Shown here: piece after piece, positions 1 through 14,282 of the stretch
Numbering within the stretch: the first letter of the stretch is position 1
Layout of the letters: the number at the start of each line of letters is the position of its first letter
NCBI RefSeq assembly: GCF_021033825.1
Contig: NZ_JAIFXZ010000017.1
Span: forward strand, 23,344 to 87,343
Origin: Dietzia aurantiaca
GTDB taxonomy: Bacteria > Actinomycetota > Actinomycetes > Mycobacteriales > Mycobacteriaceae
Length of the DNA: 64,000 bases
Reading direction: 5' to 3'
Program-made: the position numbers and the translations under genes
Notes under the pieces: model-generated
Told to the model about the DNA's origin: nothing
Seen by the model: only the letters and a program-made list of their open reading frames with translations
Database searches by the model: none

Positions 1-2
1 AC

Positions 3-110
3 GCATTCTCATTCGCCGAGTACCGGATGAACAGAATCCCTGCATACGAGGTCCAGAGGTGTGGTCTGCCCATGCCGGAGGAAGTGGAGAAGTATCAGGG
101 CACTAGGTAG
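3..110 (+). CDS. C-terminal tail of a gene entering from the left edge (unidentified)
   Basis: An open frame runs from the window edge to a TAG at 108-110 and would encode about 35 residues ending in EEVEKYQGTR. It has no start inside the window. In related mycolic-acid bacteria the gene beyond the mycolyltransferases is often the arabinosyltransferase aftB, so this could be its C-terminus, but I cannot confirm that from 35 residues. Another frame is also open over most of this stretch, so the call is weak. Confidence 0.3.
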   Translation, partial: AFSFAEYRMNRIPAYEVQRCGLPMPEEVEKYQGTR

Positions 111-191
111 GGTGGCGCCTGCTGTTGTCTCGGAACGGTAACGGCAGGGGATCAAAATGGTCCCCGACCTGTAACACCTGTCCCATAGTGC

Positions 192-210
192 GCGACAGTA
201 TTCATGTCGC
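192..210. promoter_or_regulatory. Inverted repeat upstream of the first mycolyltransferase
   Basis: GCGACA and TGTCGC form a perfect 6-bp dyad around a 7-nt spacer, 86 nt before the chosen start of the mycolyltransferase. It lies in the 185-nt non-coding leader and could be an operator. No regulator can be assigned. Confidence 0.25.
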
Positions 211-295
211 AGTTCCGGCCCTCCCTGGTGGGGTCGGTCCGATGGACGTCACCGATGCCTCCCGGGGCACCAGGAACGAACAAAGGAACCAACGA

Positions 296-1438
296 ATGTC
301 CCATTCCACCCTCCGGCGCAGGTTCGCTGCCGGGCTCACCGCGATGGCGACCGCCGCCGGGCTCATGGCCGGCGCCCCGGCCCTCGTCAACGCGCAGGCG
401 ACCGAGCCGGGCTCGTCGGCCAGCCTCGGCTCCGCCGGTTCGGCCGAGGCGCCGGCCGCGGCCCCGGCCGCTGCCCCGGCTGCCATGCCGTTCGGTGGAA
501 ATGAGGATCCGGACGGTCAGCGTGGTCGGCTGCGTGCCGGGTGCGTCTACGACGCGGTCCAGTCCTGGGTCCAGCTGTGCGAGGTCTGGTCGCCGTCGAT
601 GAACCGGCACATCAAGGTGCAGGTCCAGCCGGCCCGTCAGGGCGGGGGCAACGCCGGCCTGTACCTGCTCGACGGCCTGCGTGCGCGGGATGACTGGAAT
701 GCCTGGACCCACGACGCCCAGGCGCAGCGCATCTTCCTCATGGACAACATCACTCTGGTCATGCCCGTCGGTGGCCAGGTCTCCTTCTACTCCGACTGGG
801 AGCGGCCCATCAACCTGGGCGGCAACCTGCTCGAGTACAAGTACGAGACGTTCCTGACGCAGGAGCTGCCCGGCTACCTGCAGCGGGAGTTCGGCGTGTC
901 CCCGAACAACAACGCCATCGCCGGTCTGTCGATGGGCGGCTCGGCGGCCGCGACGCTGGCCGCCAACCACCCGAACCAGTTCAAGCAGGTCTCGGTGTTC
1001 TCCGGCTACATGAACCCAACCGCCCCGGGGATGTACTCGATGATCCCGCTGGCAATGTTCGACCAGTGCAAGTGTGATCCTTTCGCCATGTGGGGCCTTC
1101 CGGGCTCCCCGGCCTGGGGCAGGAACGATCCGCTGCTCAACGCGGACAAGCTGCGGAACATCCCGATGTACATCACCGCCGGCTCGGCGATCCCCGGTCA
1201 GTACGACCAGCCTTCCAGCCTGCAGGGCGTGTTCAACACGTTCAACGGTGTCATCCTCGAGGGGCTGTCCCGCGGTTCGACCCTGGCGTTCCAGAACACC
1301 ATGAACGCCGCGTCCAACCGGGCGGTCTTCAACTACCGCGCCACGGGTATCCACGGCTGGGGTTATTGGAACGACGACCTCATCGACGCCCGTTCCACTC
1401 AGATCCTCGACGTGATGAACGCGTACTCGACCTACTGA
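296..1438 (+). CDS. Secreted mycolyltransferase, antigen 85 family
   Basis: Probable 380-residue mycolyltransferase that moves mycolic acid from trehalose monomycolate to trehalose or arabinogalactan outside the membrane. The ATG at 296 has an AAAGGA site 8 nt upstream and opens a typical signal peptide (RRRF, hydrophobic core, then APALVNA); the longer upstream reading lacks both. An Ala/Pro-rich linker follows. The alpha/beta hydrolase core has LLDGLRARDD, the nucleophile elbow GLSMGG with Ser212, and a C-terminal GIHGWGYW segment carrying the expected catalytic His. Family knowledge gives a Ser-Glu-His triad. It stands next to a second mycolyltransferase and the mycolate synthesis genes, as fbp/cmt genes do in related genomes. 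A terminator-like hairpin follows, so it may be a separate transcript. Confidence 0.9.
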   Translation: MSHSTLRRRFAAGLTAMATAAGLMAGAPALVNAQATEPGSSASLGSAGSAEAPAAAPAAAPAAMPFGGNEDPDGQRGRLRAGCVYDAVQSWVQLCEVWSPSMNRHIKVQVQPARQGGGNAGLYLLDGLRARDDWNAWTHDAQAQRIFLMDNITLVMPVGGQVSFYSDWERPINLGGNLLEYKYETFLTQELPGYLQREFGVSPNNNAIAGLSMGGSAAATLAANHPNQFKQVSVFSGYMNPTAPGMYSMIPLAMFDQCKCDPFAMWGLPGSPAWGRNDPLLNADKLRNIPMYITAGSAIPGQYDQPSSLQGVFNTFNGVILEGLSRGSTLAFQNTMNAASNRAVFNYRATGIHGWGYWNDDLIDARSTQILDVMNAYSTY

Positions 1439-1518
1439 TGGTCGGCGGCGTCCCGAGGGGCGTCTTCCGGCGAATAATGGACGGATTCGGCTGATCCCAG
1501 CGAGTCCTCACCCGTCAC

Positions 1519-1558
1519 ACCGGGGCCCCGCGCGTAGATTCACGTGCGGGGCCCCGGT
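1519..1558 (+). terminator. Hairpin terminator between the two mycolyltransferases
   Basis: ACCGGGGCCCCGC (1519-1531) pairs perfectly with GCGGGGCCCCGGT (1546-1558) across a 14-nt loop, in the 270-bp gap between the two genes. There is no T tract, which is usual for actinobacterial terminators. Confidence 0.6.
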
Positions 1559-1708
1559 CGTATCCGGCCGCCGGGCTCGGCCGTGGAAGGGGAAACCACG
1601 GACGCGCCATGGACTCAGGGCCCCGGAGTCCGGAGCCGCCGGCTGATGCCGGCCGTTCACTCACGGGATCCGTTTCCAGTCGACGCGGCAAGGAAGAGAA
1701 CAGACACC

Positions 1709-3652
1709 ATGGCGACCCCCAGCGCATATGTGAGCCCCCGCAGCCGGTGGGCGTCCCTCGTCGCGGTACCGCTCGTGGCGGGCATGGTGGGCTCCGGCCT
1801 CGTCGTGACGCCCCTCGCCGGCGCCCAGGAGACGCCGGTCCGCCCGAGCCCGAGCCAGGAGGCCCCGGCGCGGGCCACTCCCGCGCCGAACCCGGAGAAC
1901 GCTCCGGACGCGCCGACCCTGCAGGTGCCGGACGACCTGCCGACCGGCGTGCGGCTGGACCGCGTGGAGTGGAAGTCCGCGAACCGGGTCGCACTGTGGG
2001 TGCAGTCGCCGGCCATGGACGAGGCCGTGCAGGTGCAGTTGATGCTGCCGGCCACCTGGAACTCCGAGCCGGATCGCACCTACCCCTCGCTGTTGCTCCT
2101 CGACGGCCTGCGGGCCCGGGATGACGCGAGTGGCTGGACCCTCGAGACCAAGATCTCGCAGTTCTTCGACGCCAAGAACGCGGTGATCGTCCTGCCGATC
2201 GGCGGCGAGTCGAGCTTCTACACCGACTGGGTCGCAGACGCCAAGGGCGAGCAGTACCAGTGGGAGACCTTCCTGATGCAGGAGCTCCCGCCTCTGCTGC
2301 AGCGTGAATGGCGTGTCGGCGACAAGCACGGGGTCGCCGGCCTGTCCATGGGTGGCACGGCCGCGATGATGCTCGCCCAGCGGTACCCGGACTACTTCCA
2401 GTTCGCGGCCAGCTACTCGGGATTCCTCGACACCACCAGCTTCGGCATGCCGGAGGCCATCAAGGTCGCCATGCAGGACGCCGGTGGCTACCCGGCCGAG
2501 AGCATGTGGGGTCCGCTCGGCTCGACGCGCTGGCAGGAGCAGGACCCCAAGCTCCACGCCGCCAAGATGCGGGAGCAGACCGTGTACGTCTCCGCGGGCA
2601 GTGGCAACACCGGGCCCTGGGACGAGCCGTCCGGCCTCCCGGGGATCCCCACCAACTTCCCCGGCTACGGTCTCGAGCTGTTGTCGCGGATGACCACCCA
2701 GACCTTCGTCAACCGCGCCCGCGAGGCCGGGGTCAACGTCACCGCCAATTTCCGGCCCTCCGGGACCCATACGTGGCCCTACTGGCAGTTCGAGATGACC
2801 CAGGCGTGGCCGCAGTACGCGACCGCGGTGGGCATCGCGAACGTCGAGCCCCCGTGCGCGGCCGAGGGCGAGATCGCCCGCCTGGCCGAGCGTGAGCCGG
2901 GTCTGGGTCCGTGCCTGACCAACGAGTACGACGTCCGCGGCGGTAAGGCCACGGACTTCCGCTTCGGCCAGGTGTTCTGGTCCCAGCAGACCGGGGCGCA
3001 CGCGGTCCTCGGTGCGATCGGCGCGGCCTACCAGTCCGAGGACGGCCCGGCCGGTTCGCTCGGGCTACCCACCTCGGGTGAGAACACGACCCCCGACGGC
3101 AAGGGCCGGTACTCGGATTTCCAGAACGGCGTCATCTACTGGTCGCCCACCACCGGAGCCCACGCCGTCCGGGGCGCCATCCGCGCCATGTGGCAGGAGC
3201 AGGGGGCCGAGCGCGGGGACCTCGGCTACCCGACCACCGACGAGATCGCCAACCCCAACAAGCCGGGCGTCGTCCAGGGCTTCCAGGGCGGCACGGTCTA
3301 CTGGTCCGAGGAGACCGGGCCGAAGGTCGTCGAGGGCGAGATCCTCAAGACCTACCGTGAGGCCGGGGCGGAGAACTCGGCCCTCGGTTACCCCACGACC
3401 GACGAGATCGCACTGAGCTCGCGGGGCGGTGCGTTCAGCCGCTTCCAGGGTGGCTACATCTACTGGTCGCGTGGCACCGGGGCCCACGTGATCCCGCGCG
3501 GTCCGATCTTCGATGCCTGGGGCACGGTCGACTACGAGCGCGGCCGCCTCGGTTATCCGACCGGCCCGGTGCGCACCACGCGTGACGGCCAGGTGATGGA
3601 CTTCGAGGGTGGCCAGATCACCGTCTCAGGCGGTCGGGCGGAGATCTCGTGA
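1709..3652 (+). CDS. Mycolyltransferase with C-terminal LGFP repeats (PS1/Csp1-like)
   Basis: A 647-residue exported mycolyltransferase. The ATG at 1709 follows AAGGAAG and begins a signal peptide ending near PLAGAQ; the longer upstream frame is GC-rich leader. The catalytic domain occupies roughly residues 70-380 and has LLLDGLRARDD, the elbow GLSMGG with Ser213, and GTHTWPYW near the catalytic His. From about residue 410 to the end there are four to five LGFP-type repeats (VFWSQQTGAHAV, VIYWSPTTGAHAV, TVYWSEETGPKVV, YIYWSRGTGAHVI, each followed by LGYPT or LGLPT). In Corynebacterium PS1 such repeats are thought to hold the enzyme in the cell wall. The stop overlaps the start of the following lipoprotein gene, so the two are probably co-translated. 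Confidence 0.92.
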   Translation: MATPSAYVSPRSRWASLVAVPLVAGMVGSGLVVTPLAGAQETPVRPSPSQEAPARATPAPNPENAPDAPTLQVPDDLPTGVRLDRVEWKSANRVALWVQSPAMDEAVQVQLMLPATWNSEPDRTYPSLLLLDGLRARDDASGWTLETKISQFFDAKNAVIVLPIGGESSFYTDWVADAKGEQYQWETFLMQELPPLLQREWRVGDKHGVAGLSMGGTAAMMLAQRYPDYFQFAASYSGFLDTTSFGMPEAIKVAMQDAGGYPAESMWGPLGSTRWQEQDPKLHAAKMREQTVYVSAGSGNTGPWDEPSGLPGIPTNFPGYGLELLSRMTTQTFVNRAREAGVNVTANFRPSGTHTWPYWQFEMTQAWPQYATAVGIANVEPPCAAEGEIARLAEREPGLGPCLTNEYDVRGGKATDFRFGQVFWSQQTGAHAVLGAIGAAYQSEDGPAGSLGLPTSGENTTPDGKGRYSDFQNGVIYWSPTTGAHAVRGAIRAMWQEQGAERGDLGYPTTDEIANPNKPGVVQGFQGGTVYWSEETGPKVVEGEILKTYREAGAENSALGYPTTDEIALSSRGGAFSRFQGGYIYWSRGTGAHVIPRGPIFDAWGTVDYERGRLGYPTGPVRTTRDGQVMDFEGGQITVSGGRAEIS

Positions 3653-4140
3653 GGGCGCGCGTGACGGGCCTGGGTGCCGTCCTGATCGTCACCGGCGGCA
3701 TGCTCGCCGCCTGCGGTGGCGGCGATTCGACGGTGTCCGGTGTGCCGGACTCCGAGACCCTGGCCCCGCCGCCCGGGGGTAGCGCCCCGACCTCCTCCAG
3801 GGTGCCTGCCTCCGAGGACTCCGGCCGGTTCACCGAGGCGCCCGCCCCCGTCGCCTCGGACGCCTCCGGGTTCGACGGCCCCGCCGTGGGGGCGCGGGAA
3901 CGCGGCTACCTGGAAACCCTCGACCGCGAGGGCATCGAGACCGGGGAGCTGCAGGACCCGCTGGTCGCTGCGGGGAACACCATCTGCCGGATCCGGACCA
4001 CCGGCGGTGCCGCGGAGGAGACCACGACCATCGCCGACGCGGTCGCGGGCCAGATCGTGGCGGGCGGCTACTCGGATCTCGAGGTCGATCAGGTGTCCCG
4101 GATCGTCGTGGACGCCTCCGCCGGCCAGCTCTGCCCGTAG
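3649..4140 (+). CDS. Small lipoprotein with DUF732-like domain
   Basis: A 163-residue putative lipoprotein. The GTG start overlaps the stop of the upstream mycolyltransferase (GTGA). The signal peptide ends in a lipobox, GMLAAC, with the lipid-accepting Cys22, followed by a Gly/Ser/Pro-rich linker to about residue 75. The C-terminal 80 residues (YLETLDREGI, an internal NTICRI Cys, terminal GQLCP) resemble the DUF732 domain, which is common in secreted proteins of mycolic-acid bacteria and has no known activity. Its position between a mycolyltransferase and the cutinase-like gene suggests an envelope role, but no function can be assigned. Confidence 0.75.
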   Translation: MRARVTGLGAVLIVTGGMLAACGGGDSTVSGVPDSETLAPPPGGSAPTSSRVPASEDSGRFTEAPAPVASDASGFDGPAVGARERGYLETLDREGIETGELQDPLVAAGNTICRIRTTGGAAEETTTIADAVAGQIVAGGYSDLEVDQVSRIVVDASAGQLCP

Positions 4141-4145
4141 CCGGA

Positions 4146-4175
4146 GGCGCCCCGCGGCGGTGCGTGAGGGGCGCC
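4146..4175 (+). terminator. Possible weak terminator after the lipoprotein gene
   Basis: GGCGCCCC (4146-4153) and GGGGCGCC (4168-4175) form an 8-bp stem just after the lipoprotein stop codon. It would separate the mycolyltransferase-lipoprotein pair from the cutinase-like gene. It has no T tract. Confidence 0.35.
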
Positions 4176-4279
4176 ACGTCTCGGCCGGTTCCGGAACCCG
4201 CGGGGCCACCCGTGCGTTGAACCGGGCATCGGTCACTGACGGACATCGCCTGTGAGGTGGCCGGGAAGGAGTACGAATC

Positions 4280-5245
4280 GTGGCTCGTGGATCCCGTGGA
4301 GGGTACGGCCGCCGTCTCGGATGCTCGATCGGAGCGCTCGTGATGGTGGTCCTGGTGGTGCTGGGCGTCGGATGGTGGATCGGACAACGTGGCCTGCCCA
4401 CCGATCCGGACGGGCCCGTGCCCCCTCCCGAGACACCCGAGATCGCGCAGCCGGCGGATTGTGCCGATGTGCAGCTCCTCGCCGTGCCGGGTACGTGGGA
4501 GAGCAGCCCGACCGACGATCCGCACAACCCGACGTTCCTGCCGCAGGCGCTCCTGCGGACGATCACCGATCCGCTGTCCGAGCAGTACCCGGGCGACCGG
4601 CTCGAGGTCTACACTGTGCCGTACGTCGCCCAGTTCCGGAACCCGCAGCGGCCCGACGAGATCACCTACGACCAGAGCCGTGCCGAGGGCACGGACCGCG
4701 CGCGCGCCGAGATGGCCGCCACCCACGAGCACTGCCCCTACACCTCGTTCATCCTCCTCGGCTTCTCCCAGGGCGCCGTGATCGCCGGCGACCTGACGAA
4801 CGAGATCGGCACCGGCAACGGCCCGGTCCCCGCCGACCGGGTCCTGGGCTCGGTCCTCATCGCGGACGGGCGCCGCCTGCCGGGCGAGGGCCAGTCGCCC
4901 GGCCTGAACCCGGGCAACGGCCAGGGGATGGAGATTTCCCTGCAGCCGGTCACCGGGTTCACCCAGCTGATCGCCGGCGCCACCATGACCGGCACCCGGC
5001 CGGGCGGGTTCGGGGCGCTCGCGGACCGCACCGCCCAGATCTGCGACTCCCGCGACCTCATCTGTAACGCCCCGCTCAACGTGGTCGACGGCGCGGCCCG
5101 GTTCCAGGAGTTCGTCGCCAACAACGCTGTCCACGCGCTGTACGCGACGAACCCTGACGTCATCATCGGCACGACGGTGCCCGAATGGACGATCGGTCAC
5201 ATCCGCGAGCTCACCGACGGTGCGCCGGAGATCGCGCACGGGTAG
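4280..5245 (+). CDS. Membrane-anchored cutinase-like hydrolase (Rv3802c/Culp6-like)
   Basis: A 321-residue serine hydrolase of the cutinase family. The GTG at 4280 has a strong GGGAAGGAG site 8 nt upstream. An N-terminal hydrophobic helix (residues about 15-35) acts as signal or anchor. The nucleophile motif is GFSQGA with Ser163. Two further family signatures are CDSRDLICN, with the expected Asp region, and NAVHALYATNP, with the catalytic His region. In M. tuberculosis the gene directly before fadD32 is Rv3802c, an essential phospholipase/thioesterase tied to mycolate metabolism. The same position here makes orthology likely, though the substrate is inferred. Confidence 0.88.
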   Translation: MARGSRGGYGRRLGCSIGALVMVVLVVLGVGWWIGQRGLPTDPDGPVPPPETPEIAQPADCADVQLLAVPGTWESSPTDDPHNPTFLPQALLRTITDPLSEQYPGDRLEVYTVPYVAQFRNPQRPDEITYDQSRAEGTDRARAEMAATHEHCPYTSFILLGFSQGAVIAGDLTNEIGTGNGPVPADRVLGSVLIADGRRLPGEGQSPGLNPGNGQGMEISLQPVTGFTQLIAGATMTGTRPGGFGALADRTAQICDSRDLICNAPLNVVDGAARFQEFVANNAVHALYATNPDVIIGTTVPEWTIGHIRELTDGAPEIAHG

Positions 5246-5409
5246 ACGAACCCTGCATGTCGCGGTTCGACACGCCGACCGCGGGCGTAGATTCGGAGTT
5301 CGGAGGTGGCCTGGGGCACGCTGTAAGATCGACCAAGCCTGTCGTCAGTGCACCCGCATGTCCGCGGTCGGCGACGTCGACCATCAGACACGGATCGGAA
5401 CGGAGCAAC

Positions 5410-7365
5410 GTGGAGTTCGAGCAGTACCACGACGCCAGCGGGGCGATTGTCATCCCCGATCGCACTACTCTGGTCGACTTCGTCGAGGCCAATGTCTCCG
5501 CCGCCCGGCAGGATCCGGCGCAGGACGGGTTGATCTACCGCTACATGGACTACTCGAAGACCCGCGACGGCGAGGTGCAGGAGCTGCTGTGGTCGCAGTT
5601 GGGTGACCGCCTCTACGCCATCGCGGCCCGGTTGCAGCAGGTGGCCGAGCCGGGCGATCGGGTGGCGATCCTCGCCCCGCAGGGGCTCGACTACATCGTG
5701 TCGTTCTTCGCCGCGATCCACGCCGGGCTCATCGCCGTGCCGTTGTTCGACCCGGACGAACCCGGTCACCACGATCGTCTCCACGCCGTCCTGGGCGACT
5801 GCACGCCGACGGTCATCCTCACCTCCACCCAGTCCGCGGCGGGCGTCCGGAAGCTGTTCCGTGAACTGCCCGCGCGCGAGCGTCCGCGGACCGTCGCCGT
5901 CGACGCCATCCCTGACGAGCTCGGCTCCGGATGGGTCCGCCCGGATCTCGGCGCGGACGACATCGCCTACCTGCAGTACACCTCGGGCTCCACCCGGGTG
6001 CCCGCCGGTGTGGAGATCACCCACCGCAACGTCGTCACCAACGTCATGCAGCTCTTCGACGGCCTCGGGCTGAGCCGCGCCTCGCGCGGCGTCACCTGGC
6101 TGCCGCTGTTCCACGACATGGGACTGCTCACGGTGATCCTGCCGGCGATGGGCGGGGCCACCATCACGGTGATGAGCCCCCGCGCCTTCGTCCAGCGTCC
6201 CGGCCGCTGGGTCACGCAGCTGGCCGAGGCGGCGGGCGAGGGGGGCGTCGACGGCGTGTTCGCCGCGGCACCGAACTTCGCGTTCGAGCACGCCGCACGC
6301 CGGGGCCTGCCGCGGGAGGGCGAGCCCCTGGATCTGTCCGGTGTCACCAGCATCATCAACGGTTCGGAGCCGGTCACGCCCGCGTCGATGCGCGCGTTCA
6401 ACGAGGCGTTCTCCCCGTACGGGCTGGCCCCCACCGCCATCAAGCCGTCCTACGGCATGGCGGAGGCGACGCTGTTCGTGTCCTCGCCGCGTAAGGACGA
6501 CGAGGCGATCGTCATCCACGTCGACCGGGGGGATCTCAACAAGGGCGTCATGACGGTCCTGGACCCCGCTCAGGTCGAGGGCAACGACGACGCGATCCCG
6601 CAGGTCGCCTGCGGGTACGTCGCGCCGAGCCAGTGGGCGACGATCGTCGACGCCAACATCGACGAGACGACCGGCGAACACGACGGCACCGGCCGCGAAC
6701 TGCCCGAGGGCAGGGTCGGCGAGATCTGGCTCCACGGCACGAACGTGGGCGGCGCCTACTGGGATCGCCCGGAGGAGTCCCGGGCCACCTTCGGAAACAC
6801 GCTGACCGAGCGCCTGTCCGAGGGCAGTAAAACGGTCCGCGAGTTCGGTTCGGTCCCCGCGGACGGGCGCTGGCTGCGCACCGGAGACTACGGGGCGTAC
6901 GTCGACGGCCAGCTCTACATCACGGGCCGCGTCAAGGACCTCGTGATCGTCGCGGGTCGCAACCACTACCCGCAGGACCTCGAGAACACGGCGCAGGACG
7001 TCTCCGACGCACTGCGTCCCGGCTTCGTGGCCGCGTTCTCGGTACCGGCCAACCAGCTGCCGATCGACGCCCGTAACGGCGCGGAGATCGCGGCCGATGA
7101 CTCCTCGGAGACACTCGTCCTGGTGGGCGAGCGCGCGCCCGGCGCGGGCAAGGCGGACCCGGGGCCCATCGCGGACGCGGTCCGTTCGGCGATCTCCGCC
7201 AGGCACGGCGTCACGGCACAGGATGTGCTCCTGGTGCCCGCCGGCTCGATCCCCCGCACGTCCAGCGGCAAGATCGCGCGCCGTGCATGCAAGACCGCGT
7301 ACGTCGACGGGACTCTACGCGGAGGACACCAGCAGACCGCCTTCCCCGACCTGCCGACGGAATAG
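5410..7365 (+). CDS. fadD32: Long-chain fatty-acid AMP ligase FadD32
   Basis: A 651-residue acyl-AMP ligase that activates the long meromycolic acid as acyl-adenylate and loads it onto the N-terminal carrier domain of Pks13. I chose the GTG at 5410 because GGAACGGAG lies just upstream and the protein then aligns with the known start region of FadD32; the 75 extra upstream residues look like translated leader. Visible motifs are YLQYTSGSTRVPAG (P-loop), GPxxYGMAEAT-type YGMAEATLFV, WLRTGDYGAY, GRVKDLVIVAGRNHYPQD and the C-terminal RTSSGKIARRA with the catalytic Lys. Length and order (fadD32-pks13-accD4) match the conserved mycolate condensation cluster. Confidence 0.95.
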   Translation: MEFEQYHDASGAIVIPDRTTLVDFVEANVSAARQDPAQDGLIYRYMDYSKTRDGEVQELLWSQLGDRLYAIAARLQQVAEPGDRVAILAPQGLDYIVSFFAAIHAGLIAVPLFDPDEPGHHDRLHAVLGDCTPTVILTSTQSAAGVRKLFRELPARERPRTVAVDAIPDELGSGWVRPDLGADDIAYLQYTSGSTRVPAGVEITHRNVVTNVMQLFDGLGLSRASRGVTWLPLFHDMGLLTVILPAMGGATITVMSPRAFVQRPGRWVTQLAEAAGEGGVDGVFAAAPNFAFEHAARRGLPREGEPLDLSGVTSIINGSEPVTPASMRAFNEAFSPYGLAPTAIKPSYGMAEATLFVSSPRKDDEAIVIHVDRGDLNKGVMTVLDPAQVEGNDDAIPQVACGYVAPSQWATIVDANIDETTGEHDGTGRELPEGRVGEIWLHGTNVGGAYWDRPEESRATFGNTLTERLSEGSKTVREFGSVPADGRWLRTGDYGAYVDGQLYITGRVKDLVIVAGRNHYPQDLENTAQDVSDALRPGFVAAFSVPANQLPIDARNGAEIAADDSSETLVLVGERAPGAGKADPGPIADAVRSAISARHGVTAQDVLLVPAGSIPRTSSGKIARRACKTAYVDGTLRGGHQQTAFPDLPTE

Positions 7366-7455
7366 CGTCCGGCGGCCGGGCTGGCAGAAGGCACCACGGG
7401 TGCCCCGCGGCGCGGGACACCCCGGATGACACCCGAGGAAAGGCGAGTCACCCAG

Positions 7456-12467
<5,012 letters not shown>

Positions 12468-12471
<4 letters not shown>

Positions 12472-14021
12472 CGGCGAAGACCACCGCGGACAAGCTGGCG
12501 GAACTGCGGGTCAAGACCGAGCAGGCCCTGGACCCGGGCAGTGAGCGGGCCAAGGCCAAGCGGGATGCCGCCGGGCTGACCCCGCCGCGGGTGCGCATCT
12601 CCGAGCTCCTGGACGCGGGCAGTTTCGTGGAGATGGGTCAGCTCGCCAAGGCGCCCGGTGACCCGAACAACCCGTACGGCGACGGCGTGGTGACCGGCCG
12701 CGGCACCATCGACGGCCGCCCGGTGGTCGTGTACGCGCACGACAACACGGTGTTCGGCGGCTCGGTGGGCGAGGGCTTCGGTAAGAAGGTCTGCGCCATC
12801 ATGGACTTCGCCCTCAAGGTCGGGTGCCCGATCATCGGTATCAACGACTCGGGCGGCGCCCGCGTCCAGGACGCCGTCACCTCGCTGGCCTATTACTCGG
12901 AGATCTCCAAGCGTCAGTACCCGGCGTCCGGGTACATACCGCAGATCTCGATCATGCTCGGCAAGTGCGCCGGCGGTGCCGTCTACGCGCCCGTGACCAC
13001 CGACTTCGTGGTGGCGGTCAAGGACCAGGCGTACATGTTCGTCACCGGCCCCGATGTGATCAAGCAGGTCACCGGCGAGGAGATCTCCATGGAGGATCTC
13101 GGCTCGGCGCTGGAGCAGGCCAAGAACGGCAACGTCAACCACGTAGCGGTGAGCGAGCACGAGGCGTTCATGTACGTGCGCAACCTGCTCAGCTTCCTGC
13201 CGTCCTCGGCCGCGGAGAAGGCCCCGCTGATCAACCCGGGTCTCGAGCCGGAGATCACCGAGTCTGATCTGGCGCTCGACGAGATCATCCCGGACTCGGA
13301 CAACGCGGCGTACGACATGCACGACGTCCTGATCCGGATGTTCGACGACGGCGAGTTCGTCGAGACTTCCGGCCAGTTCGCGCCCAACATGATCACCGGG
13401 TTCGCCCGGGTCGACGGCGAGCCGGTCGGCGTGGTCGCCAACCAGCCGCTGCACCTGTCCGGTGCCCTGGACATCGACGCCTCCGAGAAGGCCACCCGGC
13501 ACATGATGCTGTGTGACGCCTACTCGATCCCGATCGTCTACGTGGTGGACACCCCGGGCTACCTGCCGGGCGTCCAGCAGGAGAAGCTCGGCATCATCCA
13601 CCGCGGCGCCAAGATGGGCTACGCGGTCGCGGCGTCCTCGGTTCCCAAGGTGACCTTCGTGGTGCGCAAGGCCTACGGCGGTGCGTACGCGGTGATGGGC
13701 TCCAAGAACCTCGGCGGCGATCTCAACTTCGCGTGGCCGACCGCCCGCATCGCGGTGATGGGTGCCGAGGGTGCGGTGGATCTGTTGCAGCGTCGGCAGA
13801 TCGAGGAGGCCGGTCCGGAGGAGGGTCCGAAGCTCCGTCAGCAGCTCATCGACATGTACAACGAGTTCATCGCGACGCCGTACACAGCTGCCGAGCGGGG
13901 CTACATCGACGCCGTGGTCCAGCCGTCCGAGACGCGTCTGATCCTGCGTGGTGCCCTCAAGCAGCTCCGCGACAAGATCCGCAACGAGCCGCCACGCAAG
14001 CACCCCATCGCGCCGCTGTAG
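12468..14021 (+). CDS. accD4: Acyl-CoA carboxylase beta subunit AccD4
   Basis: A 517-residue carboxyltransferase subunit. With a biotinylated alpha subunit it carboxylates the long-chain acyl-CoA that Pks13 condenses. The GTG start overlaps the pks13 stop (GTGA), so translation is coupled. Carboxyltransferase features are visible: [13 protein letters not shown] and [11 protein letters not shown] in the N-half, and [25 protein letters not shown] and a terminal KHPIAPL in the C-half. Length agrees with M. tuberculosis AccD4 (about 520). It is the last gene of the plus-strand block and runs into a strong hairpin before the convergent emb genes. Confidence 0.95.
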
Positions 14022-14212
14022 TTCCCGCGATGGGGGCGTCGTCTCCCCGTACGCCCGCCCTCGGGCATCTGCCCGCGCGCCTGCTCGCCCAGCTCCCACT
14101 CCCGCCCGCGCGGAAGCGCACTCGGGAGTTCATTACCGGGAGCGGCTGAGCTGCTCGGGGACGCCGGGAGCCGGGCGCCGGGCGCCACCCTCAGCCACGG
14201 CTCGGGAAACGA

Positions 14213-14247
14213 CACGGCCCGCGGGTGGGATCCACCCGCGGGCCGTG
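14213..14247. terminator. Bidirectional hairpin terminator between accD4 and emb genes
   Basis: A perfect 16-bp stem, CACGGCCCGCGGGTGG (14213-14228) against CCACCCGCGGGCCGTG (14232-14247), with a 3-nt loop. It sits between the convergent accD4 and emb genes in a 261-bp gap, so it can stop both transcripts. The rest of the gap shows nothing else I recognise. Confidence 0.85.
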
Positions 14248-14282
14248 CTCTGCGCACATCCGCCGTCACCGGCCGTCCGGTC